Below are positions 26,665-37,300 of a stretch of 55,255 nt of DNA, one piece after another. Below the pieces are notes generated by a model that worked only from the letters and a program-made list of their open reading frames with translations, searched no databases and had not been told where the DNA came from. Within the stretch, counting starts at the first letter, position 1; each line of letters opens with the position of its first letter. Origin of the DNA: JBGTIS01 sp041745535 (GTDB lineage Bacteria > Bacteroidota > Bacteroidia > Cytophagales > Cyclobacteriaceae); NCBI GenBank assembly GCA_041745535.1, contig JBGTIS010000149.1, forward strand, positions 1 through 55,255. Direction: 5' to 3'. A program made the translations under genes and the position numbers.

Positions 26665-26698
26665 ATACCCTGACTCTATGGAGTCAGGGTATTTTTTT
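26665..26698 (+). terminator. intrinsic terminator after the OmpA/TPR lipoprotein
   Basis: ATACCCTGACTC (26665-26676) and GAGTCAGGGTAT (26681-26692) form a perfect 12-bp stem with a TATG loop, followed by seven T. Confidence 0.93.
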
Positions 26699-26903
26699 GC
26701 GTAAAATAATGCGGATTATTCTCATTACCCTCAAATAAATTTTGACCTTTTCAAGACCGGATGATACGAATAACTATATAATGCAAAAAACATGATAAAC
26801 CACCTGTTGTGTTTACTCCTTTTTTTGTTTTTCAAAATAATATACATAATTTATCCCCAGTTTTATTTTTTCTTGAGGTAGCACAGATTTAGGCAAAAGG
26901 ATT

Positions 26904-27488
26904 ATGGATGGAAAATCAGGACAAGAAGAAGTTTGGGAAAAGAACTACAATAGCTACGCCCATGTATTGTTTAATTATGGGTGTAAACTAATTAACAATG
27001 GACAGATTGTAGAAGATTGCATCCAGGATGTTTTTACTGAATTGTGGGAGAAAAGAGAAAGAATAGAAACCATACGGCATATTAAAGCCTACCTTATCAA
27101 AAGCTTTCGCCGGGCCCTGATTCACAAAGTATATGCCGACCAGAAAAGAAATATCCGGGAAGGATACGCCCATGAAATAGAATTTAATATTTCATTTTCG
27201 TTTGAAGCTTCAATTATTGAAAATGAAATTGTAAACGAACAGAAAAAAAAGCTACAGCAGGCGCTCAACAAACTGTCATACCGGCAACGGGAAGCTATAT
27301 ATCTGAAGTTTTATACCGGTTATAACTACAATGAAGTCGCTGATATCATGAACCTGGAAAAATCCGCGGTATATTCCCTGATCTACAAAGCAATGACCCA
27401 GCTTCGCGAAAACCTGAATGCGGGGCAACTGCAAATTGATGCCTACATAACCTTGGTACCTGTTTTACTGGCCCTGTTTATCGGTTGA
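26904..27488 (+). CDS. ECF-type RNA polymerase sigma factor
   Basis: 194 residues with region 2 (YAHVLFNYGCKLINNGQIVEDCIQDVFTELWEK, then HIKAYLIKSFRRALI) and region 4 (LNKLSYRQREAIYLKFYTGYNYNEVADIMNLEKSAVYSLIYKAMTQLRENL), the shape of extracytoplasmic function sigma factors. With the FecR gene behind it and SusC/SusD further down, it is the classic Bacteroidota surface-signalling module: SusC binds a ligand, FecR releases the sigma factor, which transcribes susC-susD. Confidence 0.94.
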   Translation: MDGKSGQEEVWEKNYNSYAHVLFNYGCKLINNGQIVEDCIQDVFTELWEKRERIETIRHIKAYLIKSFRRALIHKVYADQKRNIREGYAHEIEFNISFSFEASIIENEIVNEQKKKLQQALNKLSYRQREAIYLKFYTGYNYNEVADIMNLEKSAVYSLIYKAMTQLRENLNAGQLQIDAYITLVPVLLALFIG

Positions 27489-27704
27489 TTGTCTTCCTTA
27501 CCGCATTCAATCCAGGCACCTATTTAAAGCTTACATCCTAAATGTTAGATATGCGCATTAGCACGTTTATGTTGTGAAATTTAAAAAAAAACATTTTGCG
27601 TTTTATCAAATTATTAATACATTCATTTAAATAATAGATAAATTAAAATTTTTAATTTTTTTTAATTTTTTTTAGGTCAAATTTAACCTCGAGCCTCCTC
27701 TATT

Positions 27705-27724
27705 ATATTAACGGGCGTTAATAT
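27705..27724. promoter_or_regulatory. perfect 20-bp palindrome before fecR
   Basis: ATATTAACG-GG-CGTTAATAT is a perfect 9-bp inverted repeat with a GG centre, 14 bases before the FecR start. It looks like a dimer binding site, or part of a leader structure, in the spacer between sigma and FecR genes. Confidence 0.55.
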
Positions 27725-27738
27725 TAACCATTCCAATC

Positions 27739-28764
27739 ATGAAATATACTAATTACGCGGTAATGGATTTTGTGATGGATGAGTATTTTCAGCAATGGGT
27801 ACTGCATCCTGATCAGGACACCAATTTATTTTGGCAGCAATGGATGGTCCGCCATCCTGAAAAAAGTAAAACCTTACTGGAAGCCAGAAATTTATTACTG
27901 TTGAATAAGTTTGATGAGGAACTGGTACCCGGCATAAGGTTAGCCGAAATTAAAGAAAACATTAAAAAATCGGTAAAGTTTCAACCAGCACCTACAGGAA
28001 CTAAGTACTACAGTTCTGAAAATTTTAACTGGAGAAAAATTGCCGCTACTGCCGGATTGCTTTTTCTGCTAGGGTTGTTTCTTTTTACCATTAATCGGGA
28101 AAAAAAGTTGGCACATGTAACCAATTATGGTCAGATTAAAGAATTTGTGCTGCCCGACAGTTCCAGGGTTTTTCTTAATGCCAACTCCTCCCTGGAGTGC
28201 CTGCATAGCTGGAAAAAAAATCAGGAAAGAGAGGTTTGGCTGGATGGTGAAGCTTTTTTCAAAGTAACTAAAAAGGAAAACTTCAATCCCAAAGAAACCG
28301 CCGCGCCTTTTACCAAATTTGTGGTACACGTTGACGGACTGGATATTGTGGTGCAGGGAACACAATTTAACGTAAACAACCGGAAAGATGCCATAGAGGT
28401 GGTGCTAAAAGAAGGAAAAGTGAAAGTTGTATCCACGACAGGCGACGAAGTAGACCTGCAACCTGGTGAAATGATTACCTACAGCAACCAATCAAAAACC
28501 CTGATCAGGAAGGTAGTTGATGCCGAAAAACAGACTTCTTGGCGGAATCACCAATTGTTTTTTGATGGACAGAATTTACTTGAACTGGCAGAAGTATTAG
28601 AGGTTTACTATGGGGTTCAGGTAACTTTTGTAAAACCCGAACTAAAGAATAAAAGAATTATCGGTATACTGCCTTCCAACAACCTGAACGTAATAATAGA
28701 ATCATTGAATACCATGTATGGCCTGCAGATAAAGAAAGATAATAATAAAATCCTGTTTCAATAA
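27739..28764 (+). CDS. FecR-family anti-sigma factor
   Basis: 341 residues. The N-terminal cytoplasmic part (about 1-95) should hold the sigma factor. One membrane helix (IAATAGLLFLLGLFLFTI, about 97-114) follows. The periplasmic FecR domain has IKEFVLPDSSRVFLNANSSL, REVWLDGEAFFKV, VVHVDGLDIVVQGTQFNV and VVLKEGKVKVV, and the C-terminal STN-like domain has FFDGQNLLELAEVLEVYYGVQV. It sits between the ECF sigma and the SusC gene, and would receive the receptor's signal. Confidence 0.95.
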   Translation: MKYTNYAVMDFVMDEYFQQWVLHPDQDTNLFWQQWMVRHPEKSKTLLEARNLLLLNKFDEELVPGIRLAEIKENIKKSVKFQPAPTGTKYYSSENFNWRKIAATAGLLFLLGLFLFTINREKKLAHVTNYGQIKEFVLPDSSRVFLNANSSLECLHSWKKNQEREVWLDGEAFFKVTKKENFNPKETAAPFTKFVVHVDGLDIVVQGTQFNVNNRKDAIEVVLKEGKVKVVSTTGDEVDLQPGEMITYSNQSKTLIRKVVDAEKQTSWRNHQLFFDGQNLLELAEVLEVYYGVQVTFVKPELKNKRIIGILPSNNLNVIIESLNTMYGLQIKKDNNKILFQ

Positions 28765-28767
28765 TTA

Positions 28768-28819
28768 AATTAAAACCAAATTTATGTAATCAAACCGATT
28801 CAATTAATTAAAACCAAAT
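28768..28819. repeat. 14-bp direct repeat in the fecR-susC spacer
   Basis: AATTAAAACCAAAT occurs at 28768-28781 and 28806-28819, 38 bases apart, just before the SusC start at 28830. It may be a regulator-binding or AT-rich upstream element. Confidence 0.55.
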
Positions 28820-28829
28820 CCAAATCATT

Positions 28830-31800
28830 ATGAAAAACAAATTACAAATTATTCTCAGATTTTCAGTGCTGAGTGTAGCCATGGGATGCTGTGCCCATCT
28901 GGCTTTGGCGCAGTCGCTGATATCTTACCAGAAACTCCCAGATCATTTTCTGGCGAGTACATCAGCAGATCCAAGCACCGAAAAGCAAAACAAAACTTTG
29001 AGAAGTGTGTTGGAAGAACTGCAATCCACTTACCATATCTATTTTACCTACGATGCGGAAATTGTTCAGGATAAAATGGTTTCAAAGGCAAAAAACAAAA
29101 CTGCTAACGAAAATTCCCTGGAACAAATACTTTCTACCTACTTAACCCCCTTAAAGTTAAACTACAAAAAAATTAAGGATAACTATTATGTGATTTATGA
29201 GGAAAAGGAATTAGGAAGTGTATTTAAATTAAACAGTAAGATGCCCGGCGCGACCAATTCGTTGCAATCGAGCGGGTTGTCTGTAACGCGGTTTAATACA
29301 GATGTCAAGAAGTTTGAAAAAACCATTTCGGGTAAAGTAACCGACGAAACTGATGACTCTGGGCTTCCCGGAGTAAACATCATCGCGAAAGGTACCACCA
29401 TCGGTACCGTAACTGATGTGGACGGAAATTATAAACTCAACGTACCTGATAATACTACAATCCTTGTATTTTCTTCAGTAGGTTACCAAACCAAAGAAGT
29501 TACTATTGGAGACCAAACTGTAATCAACCTTAGCCTTGGTGTAGATGTGCAGTCACTTTCCGAAGTAGTAGTTGTTGGTTATGGTGAGCAAAAGAAAGTA
29601 ACCGTTACAGGCTCAGTAGCTGCCGTAAAGGGAGAAGAACTGGTGAAATCGCCTACGGTTAACCTTTCTAACTCATTAGCAGGTCGCATACCTGGATTAT
29701 TTGCTGTAAACAGAAGTGGTGAACCAGGTTATGATGGATCAGCGATCCGAATCAGGGGTACCAATACCCTGGGAAATAATGATGCGCTGGTTGTAGTAGA
29801 CGGAATACCCGCCAGAGCAGGTGGACTGGATCGCATCAATCCGGCAGATATTGAAAGTGTGTCGGTATTGAAAGATGCTTCTGCCGCTATTTATGGCGCA
29901 CGGGCTGCCAATGGCGTTATTCTGATTACAACTAAACGTGGTAAAACCGGCAAACCTCAGCTTTCTTATTCCTTCAATCAGGGATGGGCGCAACCCACAG
30001 TAGTACCGGAACTGGCCGATGCTACCCAATTTGCTGAAATGAGAAATGAACTGGAAATTTTCAATTTGCCGGTTGAAGAGTGGAGTGCGGCACAAACCGC
30101 TTTCGACCAATCCGGAACCTATAACCGGCCCAATGGATCTATTATTGAAGCGCCTTATGGTCCTACAGATTTCGAGAAATTCAGAGATGGTTCCGACCCC
30201 TGGGGGCACCCCAACACCAATTGGTACGATGCGACCTTAAAAAACTGGTCGCCGCAATCGCAGCACAATTTGCAGCTCTCCGGAGGATCTGATGATTTTA
30301 AATACCTGGCCTCTTTGGGTTACCAGAATCAGGATGCTTTTTACAAGCAATCCGCTACCGGATATAAGCAATACGATTTTCGTATCAATCTGGATGGAAA
30401 CATTAACGAGTACATCAAAGTAGGTTTGGGTGTATTGGCACGACAGGAAAGACGCTTTTTTCCTACCGTAAGCGCTGGTCAGATTTTCAGAATGCAGATG
30501 CGGGGTATTCCTACCTCACCGGCCTTCTGGCCCAATGGCTTACCAGGACCTGACATTGAAAATGGTACCAACCCAGTGGTGGTAACTACGAATCAGACTG
30601 GATACGACCGGGATACCAGAAATTACCTGCAAACCAATGGAACATTAGAAATCAAAATTCCAGGTGTGGAAGGGTTGAAATTCACGGGAACCGCTTCTGT
30701 AGATAAATTTATTGGGCAAACCAAGCGCTGGAACACACCCTGGTTTTTATATACCTGGGATGGCTCTACCTATGGCGACAATGGAGAACCTGAACTGGTA
30801 CGCGGAGTACGCGGACCTGCTGACGCGAACCTCAATCAGGGTAATGAGGACCAGTTGAATATATTATTGGGTGGCGTGTTTACCTATGAGCGTGCCTTTG
30901 GCGATCATAACCTGACTGTGTTGGCCGGGTCTAACCGGGAAACCATAGAATGGAGTGGCTTTGGTTCTTTCCGTAGGTATTATATCTCCACAGCCATTGA
31001 CCAGATATTTGCTGGTGGTGATGCTGAGAAGGACAACAGTGGTAGTGCCTGGGAACGTGCCCGATTGAACTATTTTGGCCGTGTTGCCTACAACTATCAG
31101 GAAAAATACCTGCTGGAATTTTTATGGCGATACGATGGCTCTTATATGTTTCCCTCTGATACCCGTTGGGGATTTTTTCCAGGTGTACTGGGAGGTTGGG
31201 TAGTATCTGAAGAAAATTTCTGGAAAGATAACATCTCCTTTATGGACTACTTCAAAATTCGCGGTTCATGGGGACAAATGGGTAACGACAATATTACTTT
31301 AGGACCCAATGGTCCGCTGTTGGAATACCAATATCTGTCTACGTATGGTTTCAACAGTTACATCATTGGTGGACAAGAAGTAAAAACCTTGTTTGAAACC
31401 CGGGTACCTAACAGCAGTGTTACCTGGGAGGTAGCGAACAATGCCAATTTTGGGGTTGAAGGACAGATGCTGGGAGGAAAAATTTTCTTCGAACTTGATT
31501 ACTTTATTAATAAGCGAACCAATATTTTGTGGCCCAAATTCGGATCAGTGCCGCAAACTACGGGTATGACGTTGCCTCCGGAAAACATTGGTGAAGTGAA
31601 GAACCAGGGTTTTGACTTTAATGTAGGTTATAACGGCCAGGCGGGCGACCTTTCGTATAATGTAAGCGTGAATGGTGGATACGCGCAAAATGAGATTCTC
31701 TTTTGGGATGAGGCTCCAGGCGCGCCGGATTGGCAGCGAACTACCGGAAGGCCCATGTATACCTATATGCTGTATGAGTATGATGGTGTATTCAGAGACC

Positions 31801-32417
31801 AGGCTGAAATTGATGCCAATACCATCGATTACTCCGCGCTTACCAATACCCTGCGTCCCGGTGATATGAAATACAAAGATTTGTATGGCCCCGATGGCGT
31901 ACCCGATGGAAAAATCACCGCTGATGATCAGATAAGAACGGATAATACGGCGATTCCCCTGTTCCAGGGTGGACTTAACATTGGCGCGAGTTATAAAAAC
32001 TTTGATTTATCCATCCTGTTCCAGGGAGCTGCCGGTGCCAAAATATTTGTGATTACCGACTCGGGTAGTATTGGCAATTATTTGTTGGACACGTATCAAC
32101 ATCGCTGGCAAATTGACAATCCGAGTAGTACAGACCCTCGTATTGCTGATAGAAACAATCAGTGGTATTCTACCAATAATACCTACTGGCTCAGGAATAC
32201 GGATTATATTCGTATGAAGAATTTTGAGGTTGGCTATACACTTCCGCTTGATCTGATTGAACGAGTAGGGATTACTAACATGCGGGTATATGCCAATGGC
32301 CTTAACCTGTTCACTATCGATAAGTTTAACATATTCGATCCCGAATCGGCAACCGCGAGTGGTCAGTACTATCCGCAGTCGCGCATTATTAATCTGGGAG
32401 CTACGGTTACATTTTAA
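28830..32417 (+). CDS. SusC/RagA-family TonB-linked outer-membrane transporter with STN domain
   Basis: 1195 residues. Signal peptide to about 28; secretin/TonB N-terminal (STN) domain about 45-110 (LEELQSTYHIYFTYDAEIVQ), through which it can signal to FecR; carboxypeptidase-regulatory domain about 170-240 (ISGKVTDETDDSGLPGVNI ... VFSSVGYQ); SusC plug signature SEVVVVGYGEQKKVTVTGSV (about 247); DVLKDASAAIYGARAANGVI-type motif (SVSVLKDASAAIYGAR); then the large barrel ending IINLGATVTF. It imports an oligomeric nutrient together with the SusD protein encoded 20 bp downstream. The STN domain fits its sigma/FecR control. Substrate is not revealed. Confidence 0.96.
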   Translation: MKNKLQIILRFSVLSVAMGCCAHLALAQSLISYQKLPDHFLASTSADPSTEKQNKTLRSVLEELQSTYHIYFTYDAEIVQDKMVSKAKNKTANENSLEQILSTYLTPLKLNYKKIKDNYYVIYEEKELGSVFKLNSKMPGATNSLQSSGLSVTRFNTDVKKFEKTISGKVTDETDDSGLPGVNIIAKGTTIGTVTDVDGNYKLNVPDNTTILVFSSVGYQTKEVTIGDQTVINLSLGVDVQSLSEVVVVGYGEQKKVTVTGSVAAVKGEELVKSPTVNLSNSLAGRIPGLFAVNRSGEPGYDGSAIRIRGTNTLGNNDALVVVDGIPARAGGLDRINPADIESVSVLKDASAAIYGARAANGVILITTKRGKTGKPQLSYSFNQGWAQPTVVPELADATQFAEMRNELEIFNLPVEEWSAAQTAFDQSGTYNRPNGSIIEAPYGPTDFEKFRDGSDPWGHPNTNWYDATLKNWSPQSQHNLQLSGGSDDFKYLASLGYQNQDAFYKQSATGYKQYDFRINLDGNINEYIKVGLGVLARQERRFFPTVSAGQIFRMQMRGIPTSPAFWPNGLPGPDIENGTNPVVVTTNQTGYDRDTRNYLQTNGTLEIKIPGVEGLKFTGTASVDKFIGQTKRWNTPWFLYTWDGSTYGDNGEPELVRGVRGPADANLNQGNEDQLNILLGGVFTYERAFGDHNLTVLAGSNRETIEWSGFGSFRRYYISTAIDQIFAGGDAEKDNSGSAWERARLNYFGRVAYNYQEKYLLEFLWRYDGSYMFPSDTRWGFFPGVLGGWVVSEENFWKDNISFMDYFKIRGSWGQMGNDNITLGPNGPLLEYQYLSTYGFNSYIIGGQEVKTLFETRVPNSSVTWEVANNANFGVEGQMLGGKIFFELDYFINKRTNILWPKFGSVPQTTGMTLPPENIGEVKNQGFDFNVGYNGQAGDLSYNVSVNGGYAQNEILFWDEAPGAPDWQRTTGRPMYTYMLYEYDGVFRDQAEIDANTIDYSALTNTLRPGDMKYKDLYGPDGVPDGKITADDQIRTDNTAIPLFQGGLNIGASYKNFDLSILFQGAAGAKIFVITDSGSIGNYLLDTYQHRWQIDNPSSTDPRIADRNNQWYSTNNTYWLRNTDYIRMKNFEVGYTLPLDLIERVGITNMRVYANGLNLFTIDKFNIFDPESATASGQYYPQSRIINLGATVTF

Positions 32418-32437
32418 GCACTAAACACTACGAGAAA

Positions 32438-34294
32438 ATGAATAAAATTAAATATATATCATTAACCATTATTATGGCGGTAGGCATTACTACCAGCTGT
32501 AATGATGATTTTGTAAACACCAAGCCTTTGGACCAGGTGTCTGAGGCTGATGTTTGGGTAGATGCCGGCCTTTCTGAGGCATTTGTAACGGAAATTTATA
32601 ACGGCTTGGCACAGGGAGGGTTCAACGAAGAAATGTTTGCCTCTACTACCGATGAGGCGGTTTTTACCCATCCAGGCCGGGGCGTCAGCACAGTTACCGA
32701 ATCACGATCCAGTCCGGAGAACGTAATCAACTGGGGAGACAACCGACTGAGGTGGCCTGCCTTGTACCAAAGAGTTAGAGCTACAAACCTGGCCCTGGAA
32801 AATCTGGCGGAGCCCCAGTTTGACGATCCTGAATTAGCTGAACGACTGAATGGAGAAGCCCATTTTATGCGGGCTTTCTTTTATCATCAGTTAGTGCGCT
32901 TATGGGGTGGGGTGCCACTTATAGATCGGGCATATGAACTGGGTGAACCGGACTTTTCAGCCCCGCGGAACACCTTTGAAGAGTGTGTCAACTTTATTGT
33001 AGCGGATTGTGATGCCGCCGCGCAAATGCTGGATGGTAAAGACTTGGCCGATGGTCGTGCTTCAAAAGCAGCAGCCCTGGCCTTAAAAGCCCGCATTTTA
33101 TTATACGCTGCCAGCGACCTGCATGATATTCCTACGGCTTCTGCCAATTCGTCTGTAATCGCGGGATTTTCAAAGCCTGAATTATTGGGATATACCAGTG
33201 GCGATCGTATGGCACGCTGGCAGGTAGCACAAGCTGCGGCTAAAGCAGTACTAGACGAGCCAGGTTATGGTTATAAAACTGATCTGGCAGCCCCGGTTTC
33301 TGCTGAAGAAGGAGAGCAAAACTATGAAGACATGTCGTTGTCAAAAAATGGCGGTGAAGCGGAATTGATTTTTGCCCGGTATTTTATCCAGGCAAAAAAT
33401 GAGGATGGCCGACGTGTCGCATTAGATAATGGACCTAATGGTTATCATAATTGGGCCGGGAACACGCCTTTACAGAACCTGGTAGATGATTATGAAATGA
33501 TGGATGGTTCTAAATTCGACTGGAATAATCCCGCTCATGCGGCGGCCCCTTATACCGACCGTGATCCCCGCTTTTATGCTACTATTCTGCACGATGGCTC
33601 CGGCTGGAAACCACGGACTGCTGATGTAGCAGCCAAAGATCCGGCTAACCAGATCCAGACCGGGCAGTATGAAATTATTCAGGATGGTGAAAAAGTGAAC
33701 TATTTTGGTCTCGATACCCGACAGAGTTCTGTAGAAGACTGGAACGGTACCCGTACCGGCTACTATATGCATAAATTTCTGAACAAAGATCCAGGCATAG
33801 TGGACCAAAGTATTCGCCAAACCATACCATGGCCGGAATTGCGTTATACCGAAGCCATGCTGAATTATGCGGAAGCCAGTATCGCGCTGGGGCAGGATGA
33901 TGAAGCTAAAATCTGGTTGAACAGAATCCGCTACCGGGCAGGCATGCCGGCTATTACCGAAACCGGTGTGGCACTGCGCGATCGTTATAGAAATGAGCGA
34001 AGGATAGAGCTGGTGTATGAAGAGCACCGGTATCATGACGCCCGCCGCTGGATGATCGCACCTGAAACATTAGGAAAACAGGCCAGAATTATCAATATTA
34101 TTGGCCGGCTCAAACCAGGCGCGAATGTAACGCTCTATAAGTATGATCCTGTAAATTACGATTATACCTATACGCCTTTAGATTTAGATCCTGGTATTGA
34201 AAACCGCCAGTGGCTTGATAAAATGTATTTTTTACCCCTGGAGCGGGATGAAATAAACAGAAACGAGCAACTGGTTCAGAATCCCGGTTATTAA
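32438..34294 (+). CDS. SusD/RagB-family nutrient-binding lipoprotein
   Basis: 618 residues with a lipoprotein signal (AVGITTSC, Cys21). The SusD helical fold is evident: ATNLALENLA, GEAHFMRAFFYHQLVRLWGGVPL (about 140-162), RASKAAALALKARILLYAA and, at the C-terminus, LRYTEAMLNYAEASIALG, WLNRIRYRAGMPA, RYRNERRIELVYEEHRYHDARRW and LPLERDEINRNEQLVQNPGY. It sits on the cell surface as a lid of the SusC barrel. A terminator follows. Confidence 0.96.
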   Translation: MNKIKYISLTIIMAVGITTSCNDDFVNTKPLDQVSEADVWVDAGLSEAFVTEIYNGLAQGGFNEEMFASTTDEAVFTHPGRGVSTVTESRSSPENVINWGDNRLRWPALYQRVRATNLALENLAEPQFDDPELAERLNGEAHFMRAFFYHQLVRLWGGVPLIDRAYELGEPDFSAPRNTFEECVNFIVADCDAAAQMLDGKDLADGRASKAAALALKARILLYAASDLHDIPTASANSSVIAGFSKPELLGYTSGDRMARWQVAQAAAKAVLDEPGYGYKTDLAAPVSAEEGEQNYEDMSLSKNGGEAELIFARYFIQAKNEDGRRVALDNGPNGYHNWAGNTPLQNLVDDYEMMDGSKFDWNNPAHAAAPYTDRDPRFYATILHDGSGWKPRTADVAAKDPANQIQTGQYEIIQDGEKVNYFGLDTRQSSVEDWNGTRTGYYMHKFLNKDPGIVDQSIRQTIPWPELRYTEAMLNYAEASIALGQDDEAKIWLNRIRYRAGMPAITETGVALRDRYRNERRIELVYEEHRYHDARRWMIAPETLGKQARIINIIGRLKPGANVTLYKYDPVNYDYTYTPLDLDPGIENRQWLDKMYFLPLERDEINRNEQLVQNPGY

Positions 34295-34316
34295 TCAGAT
34301 TTGTACTGAACTATTT

Positions 34317-34358
34317 AAAATCTATGCTGGTTATTATCTTTGCCAGCATAGATTTTTT
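34317..34358 (+). terminator. intrinsic terminator after the SusD gene
   Basis: AAAATCTATGCTGG (34317-34330) pairs with CCAGCATAGATTTT (34343-34356) around a 12-base loop, followed by T residues. It separates the SusCD unit from the CRTAC1-like gene, though partial read-through is possible. Confidence 0.9.
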
Positions 34359-34381
34359 ATTTTAGTGCTTTCCAAAAAATT

Positions 34382-37300
34382 ATGAATTTGGCTTGGTTTA
34401 GAAATTATCTGATCGGTTATAGTTGTATGATAGTGGCGGGGCTTTTGGTGAGTTGTCAAAACCAGTCTTCCGAAACAGAAAAGCCGCTCCCCCTTCCCGA
34501 AACGGAACCCGCACAGCCGGGTTTATTTACCCTTTTACCTCCGGAAGAAACCCATATAGACTTTAATAATGAACTCACCGAAGGACTGAACACCAACGTA
34601 ATGGCCTATGAATATTTTTATAATGGTGGTGGTGTGGCCATTGGAGATGTAAACAACGATGGTTGGGAAGATATGTATTTTACCGGCAATATGATTGCCA
34701 ATAAATTGTACCTGAATAAAGGTGGCAAAGATTCACTGATGGTTTTCGAGGATGTTACCCAACAGGCTCGGGTAGCGGGAAAGGATGCCCCCTGGGCTAC
34801 CGGCGTTACCATGGCGGATGTAAATGGCGATGGTTTATTAGATATTTATGTTTGTTATTCAGGGAATATGCCACCTGAGAAAAGAACTAATGAGCTGTAT
34901 ATCAATCAGGGTGCCGACTCATTAGGTATCCCTCATTTTATCGAACAGGCTGCCGAATATGGCCTGGCCAGTTCAGCCACCAGTACACAGGCAGTATTCT
35001 TCGATTACGACCGCGATGGCGATCTGGATATGTTTTTGTTAAATCATAGCCCTTTTCCATTGCCTGTACTGGACGATGCCAATACAGCGCAAATATTAAA
35101 AGAAGACGATCCATCCAATGGCCCCCGGCTTTACAGGCACGACTCCCAGCCTGACGGCACATCCTTCTTTAACGACGTAACCTCACTGGCCGGAATCAGC
35201 AGTTCGGCCTTGTCTTATGGCCTTGGCGTTGGCATTGCGGATGTCAATGGCGATGGCTGGCCTGATATGTATATTTCGAATGATTACTCCATTCCTGATT
35301 TTTTATATATTAACAACCAAAACGGAACCTTTACCAATGAGTTAGCAGACCAACTCGGCCATACTTCTCACTTCTCTATGGGCAACGATATTGCTGATAT
35401 CAACAATGACGCCCTGCCAGATATTTATACGCTGGATATGCTTCCGGAAGACAACCGAAGGCAAAAACTACTGTTTGCGCCTGATAACTATGAACTATTT
35501 AATTTTAATGTGCGGATGGGCTTTTATTACCAGTATATGCGGAATATGTTACAAATGAATAATGGAAATGACAGTTTTAGTGAAATAGGACAGGTAGCGG
35601 GTATATCCAACACCGATTGGAGTTGGGCTCCCTTATTTGCCGATTATGACAACGATGGGTGGAAAGACCTGTTCATTACCAACGGCTATGTGCGGGATTA
35701 TACCAATATGGATTTTATAAAATCTATGGGCGATTTTGTAAGGCAAAAAAAAGGAAGAATCGTACGGGAAGATGTTTTAGAGTTAGTGTATCAGATGCCT
35801 GCTACTAATATTACCAATTACATTTTTAAGAACAATGGAACTGATGCCGCAACCGGCGTTACCTTTTCTAACATGAAATCGGAATGGGGAATGGATGTTC
35901 CCTCAAATAGTAATGGCGCGGCTTATGCCGATCTGGATCACGATGGAGACCTGGACCTGATTATCAATAATATCAACAAGCCGGCTTTTATTTATAAAAA
36001 TGAGTCCGATAAACAAGCAGAAAACCATTATCTGGAAATAGAATTGAAAGGTACCGATAAAAATACGTTGGGAATTGGCACAAAAGTAACTATTTACAGT
36101 AAAGGTAAACAGCAGTACCAGGAGCAGATGCCCACCCGGGGATATCAGTCCAGCGTGTCAACCATCTTACATTTTGGTTTGGGAGCGGTTGAAAAAATTG
36201 ATACCCTGCAAGTGAACTGGCTGCGTGGAAAACAACAAATTCTAACCAATATTGATCCTGATCAGAAATTGATTATATCAGAAAAAGGAGCAACCTACCA
36301 TACCTCAGTGCCTGAAAAGGTGAGTCCAATTTATAAATCCGTCAGGTCGCCGGTATCTTTTCAGCACAAAAAAAATTCCATTAATGATTTCAAGCGACAA
36401 CCTTTAATAGTAAATCCTCTTTCATTTTCGGGCCCCTGTATGAAAAAAGCAGATGTAAATGGGGATGGCCTGGAAGATGTGTATGTGGGAGGAGGAAGCA
36501 CCCAGGCCGGGAAATTATTTATTCAGCAAAAAAACTCAACCTTTATTCAGAAAAATGTCACCGCATTTGAAATAGATCATTTGGGAGAAGATGTAAATGC
36601 TGCTTTTTTCGATGCCAATGGCGATGGAGCACTGGATTTGTACGTTTGTAGTGGCGGATATGGTAACTTTACTCCCCAAGACCTTTCATTGCAGGATCGC
36701 CTGTATATCAACGATGGCAAAGGGAATTTTACCAAAAAAATAAACGCCCTTCCTGTGATGCTTACCAGCACCAGTTGCGCGAAACCCGCTGATATCAATG
36801 GCGACGGACATATCGATCTTTTTGTAGGCGGAAGGGTAATACCCGGAAGATACCCGGAAACGCCTGAAAGTTACATACTTATTAATGACGGTAGCGGAAA
36901 CTTTAAAAACATGGTTCAGGACATCGCACCACAACTGCAAAAGGCAGGTATGGTAACTGATGCCGCCTGGATAGACCTCAACAATGATAAAGTATTGGAC
37001 CTGATCGTAGTAGGTGAGTGGATGCCCATTACGGTGTTTGTGAATTCAGCCGGAAAATTACTGGAAAAAACATCTGAATATTTCGATAAAACCTATAGTG
37101 GCTGGTGGAATAAATTGCTGGTTAATGATTTGAATAACGATGGTAAACCCGATTTGGTGTTGGGAAATATGGGCTTGAATACACAATGTAAAGCCAGCGA
37201 TCAGCAACCTGCCAGACTTTATTATAAAGACTTTGATGATAACGGATCAATAGATCCTGTTTTTACTTTTTATATACAGGGTGAAAGTTATCCCTCTGTA

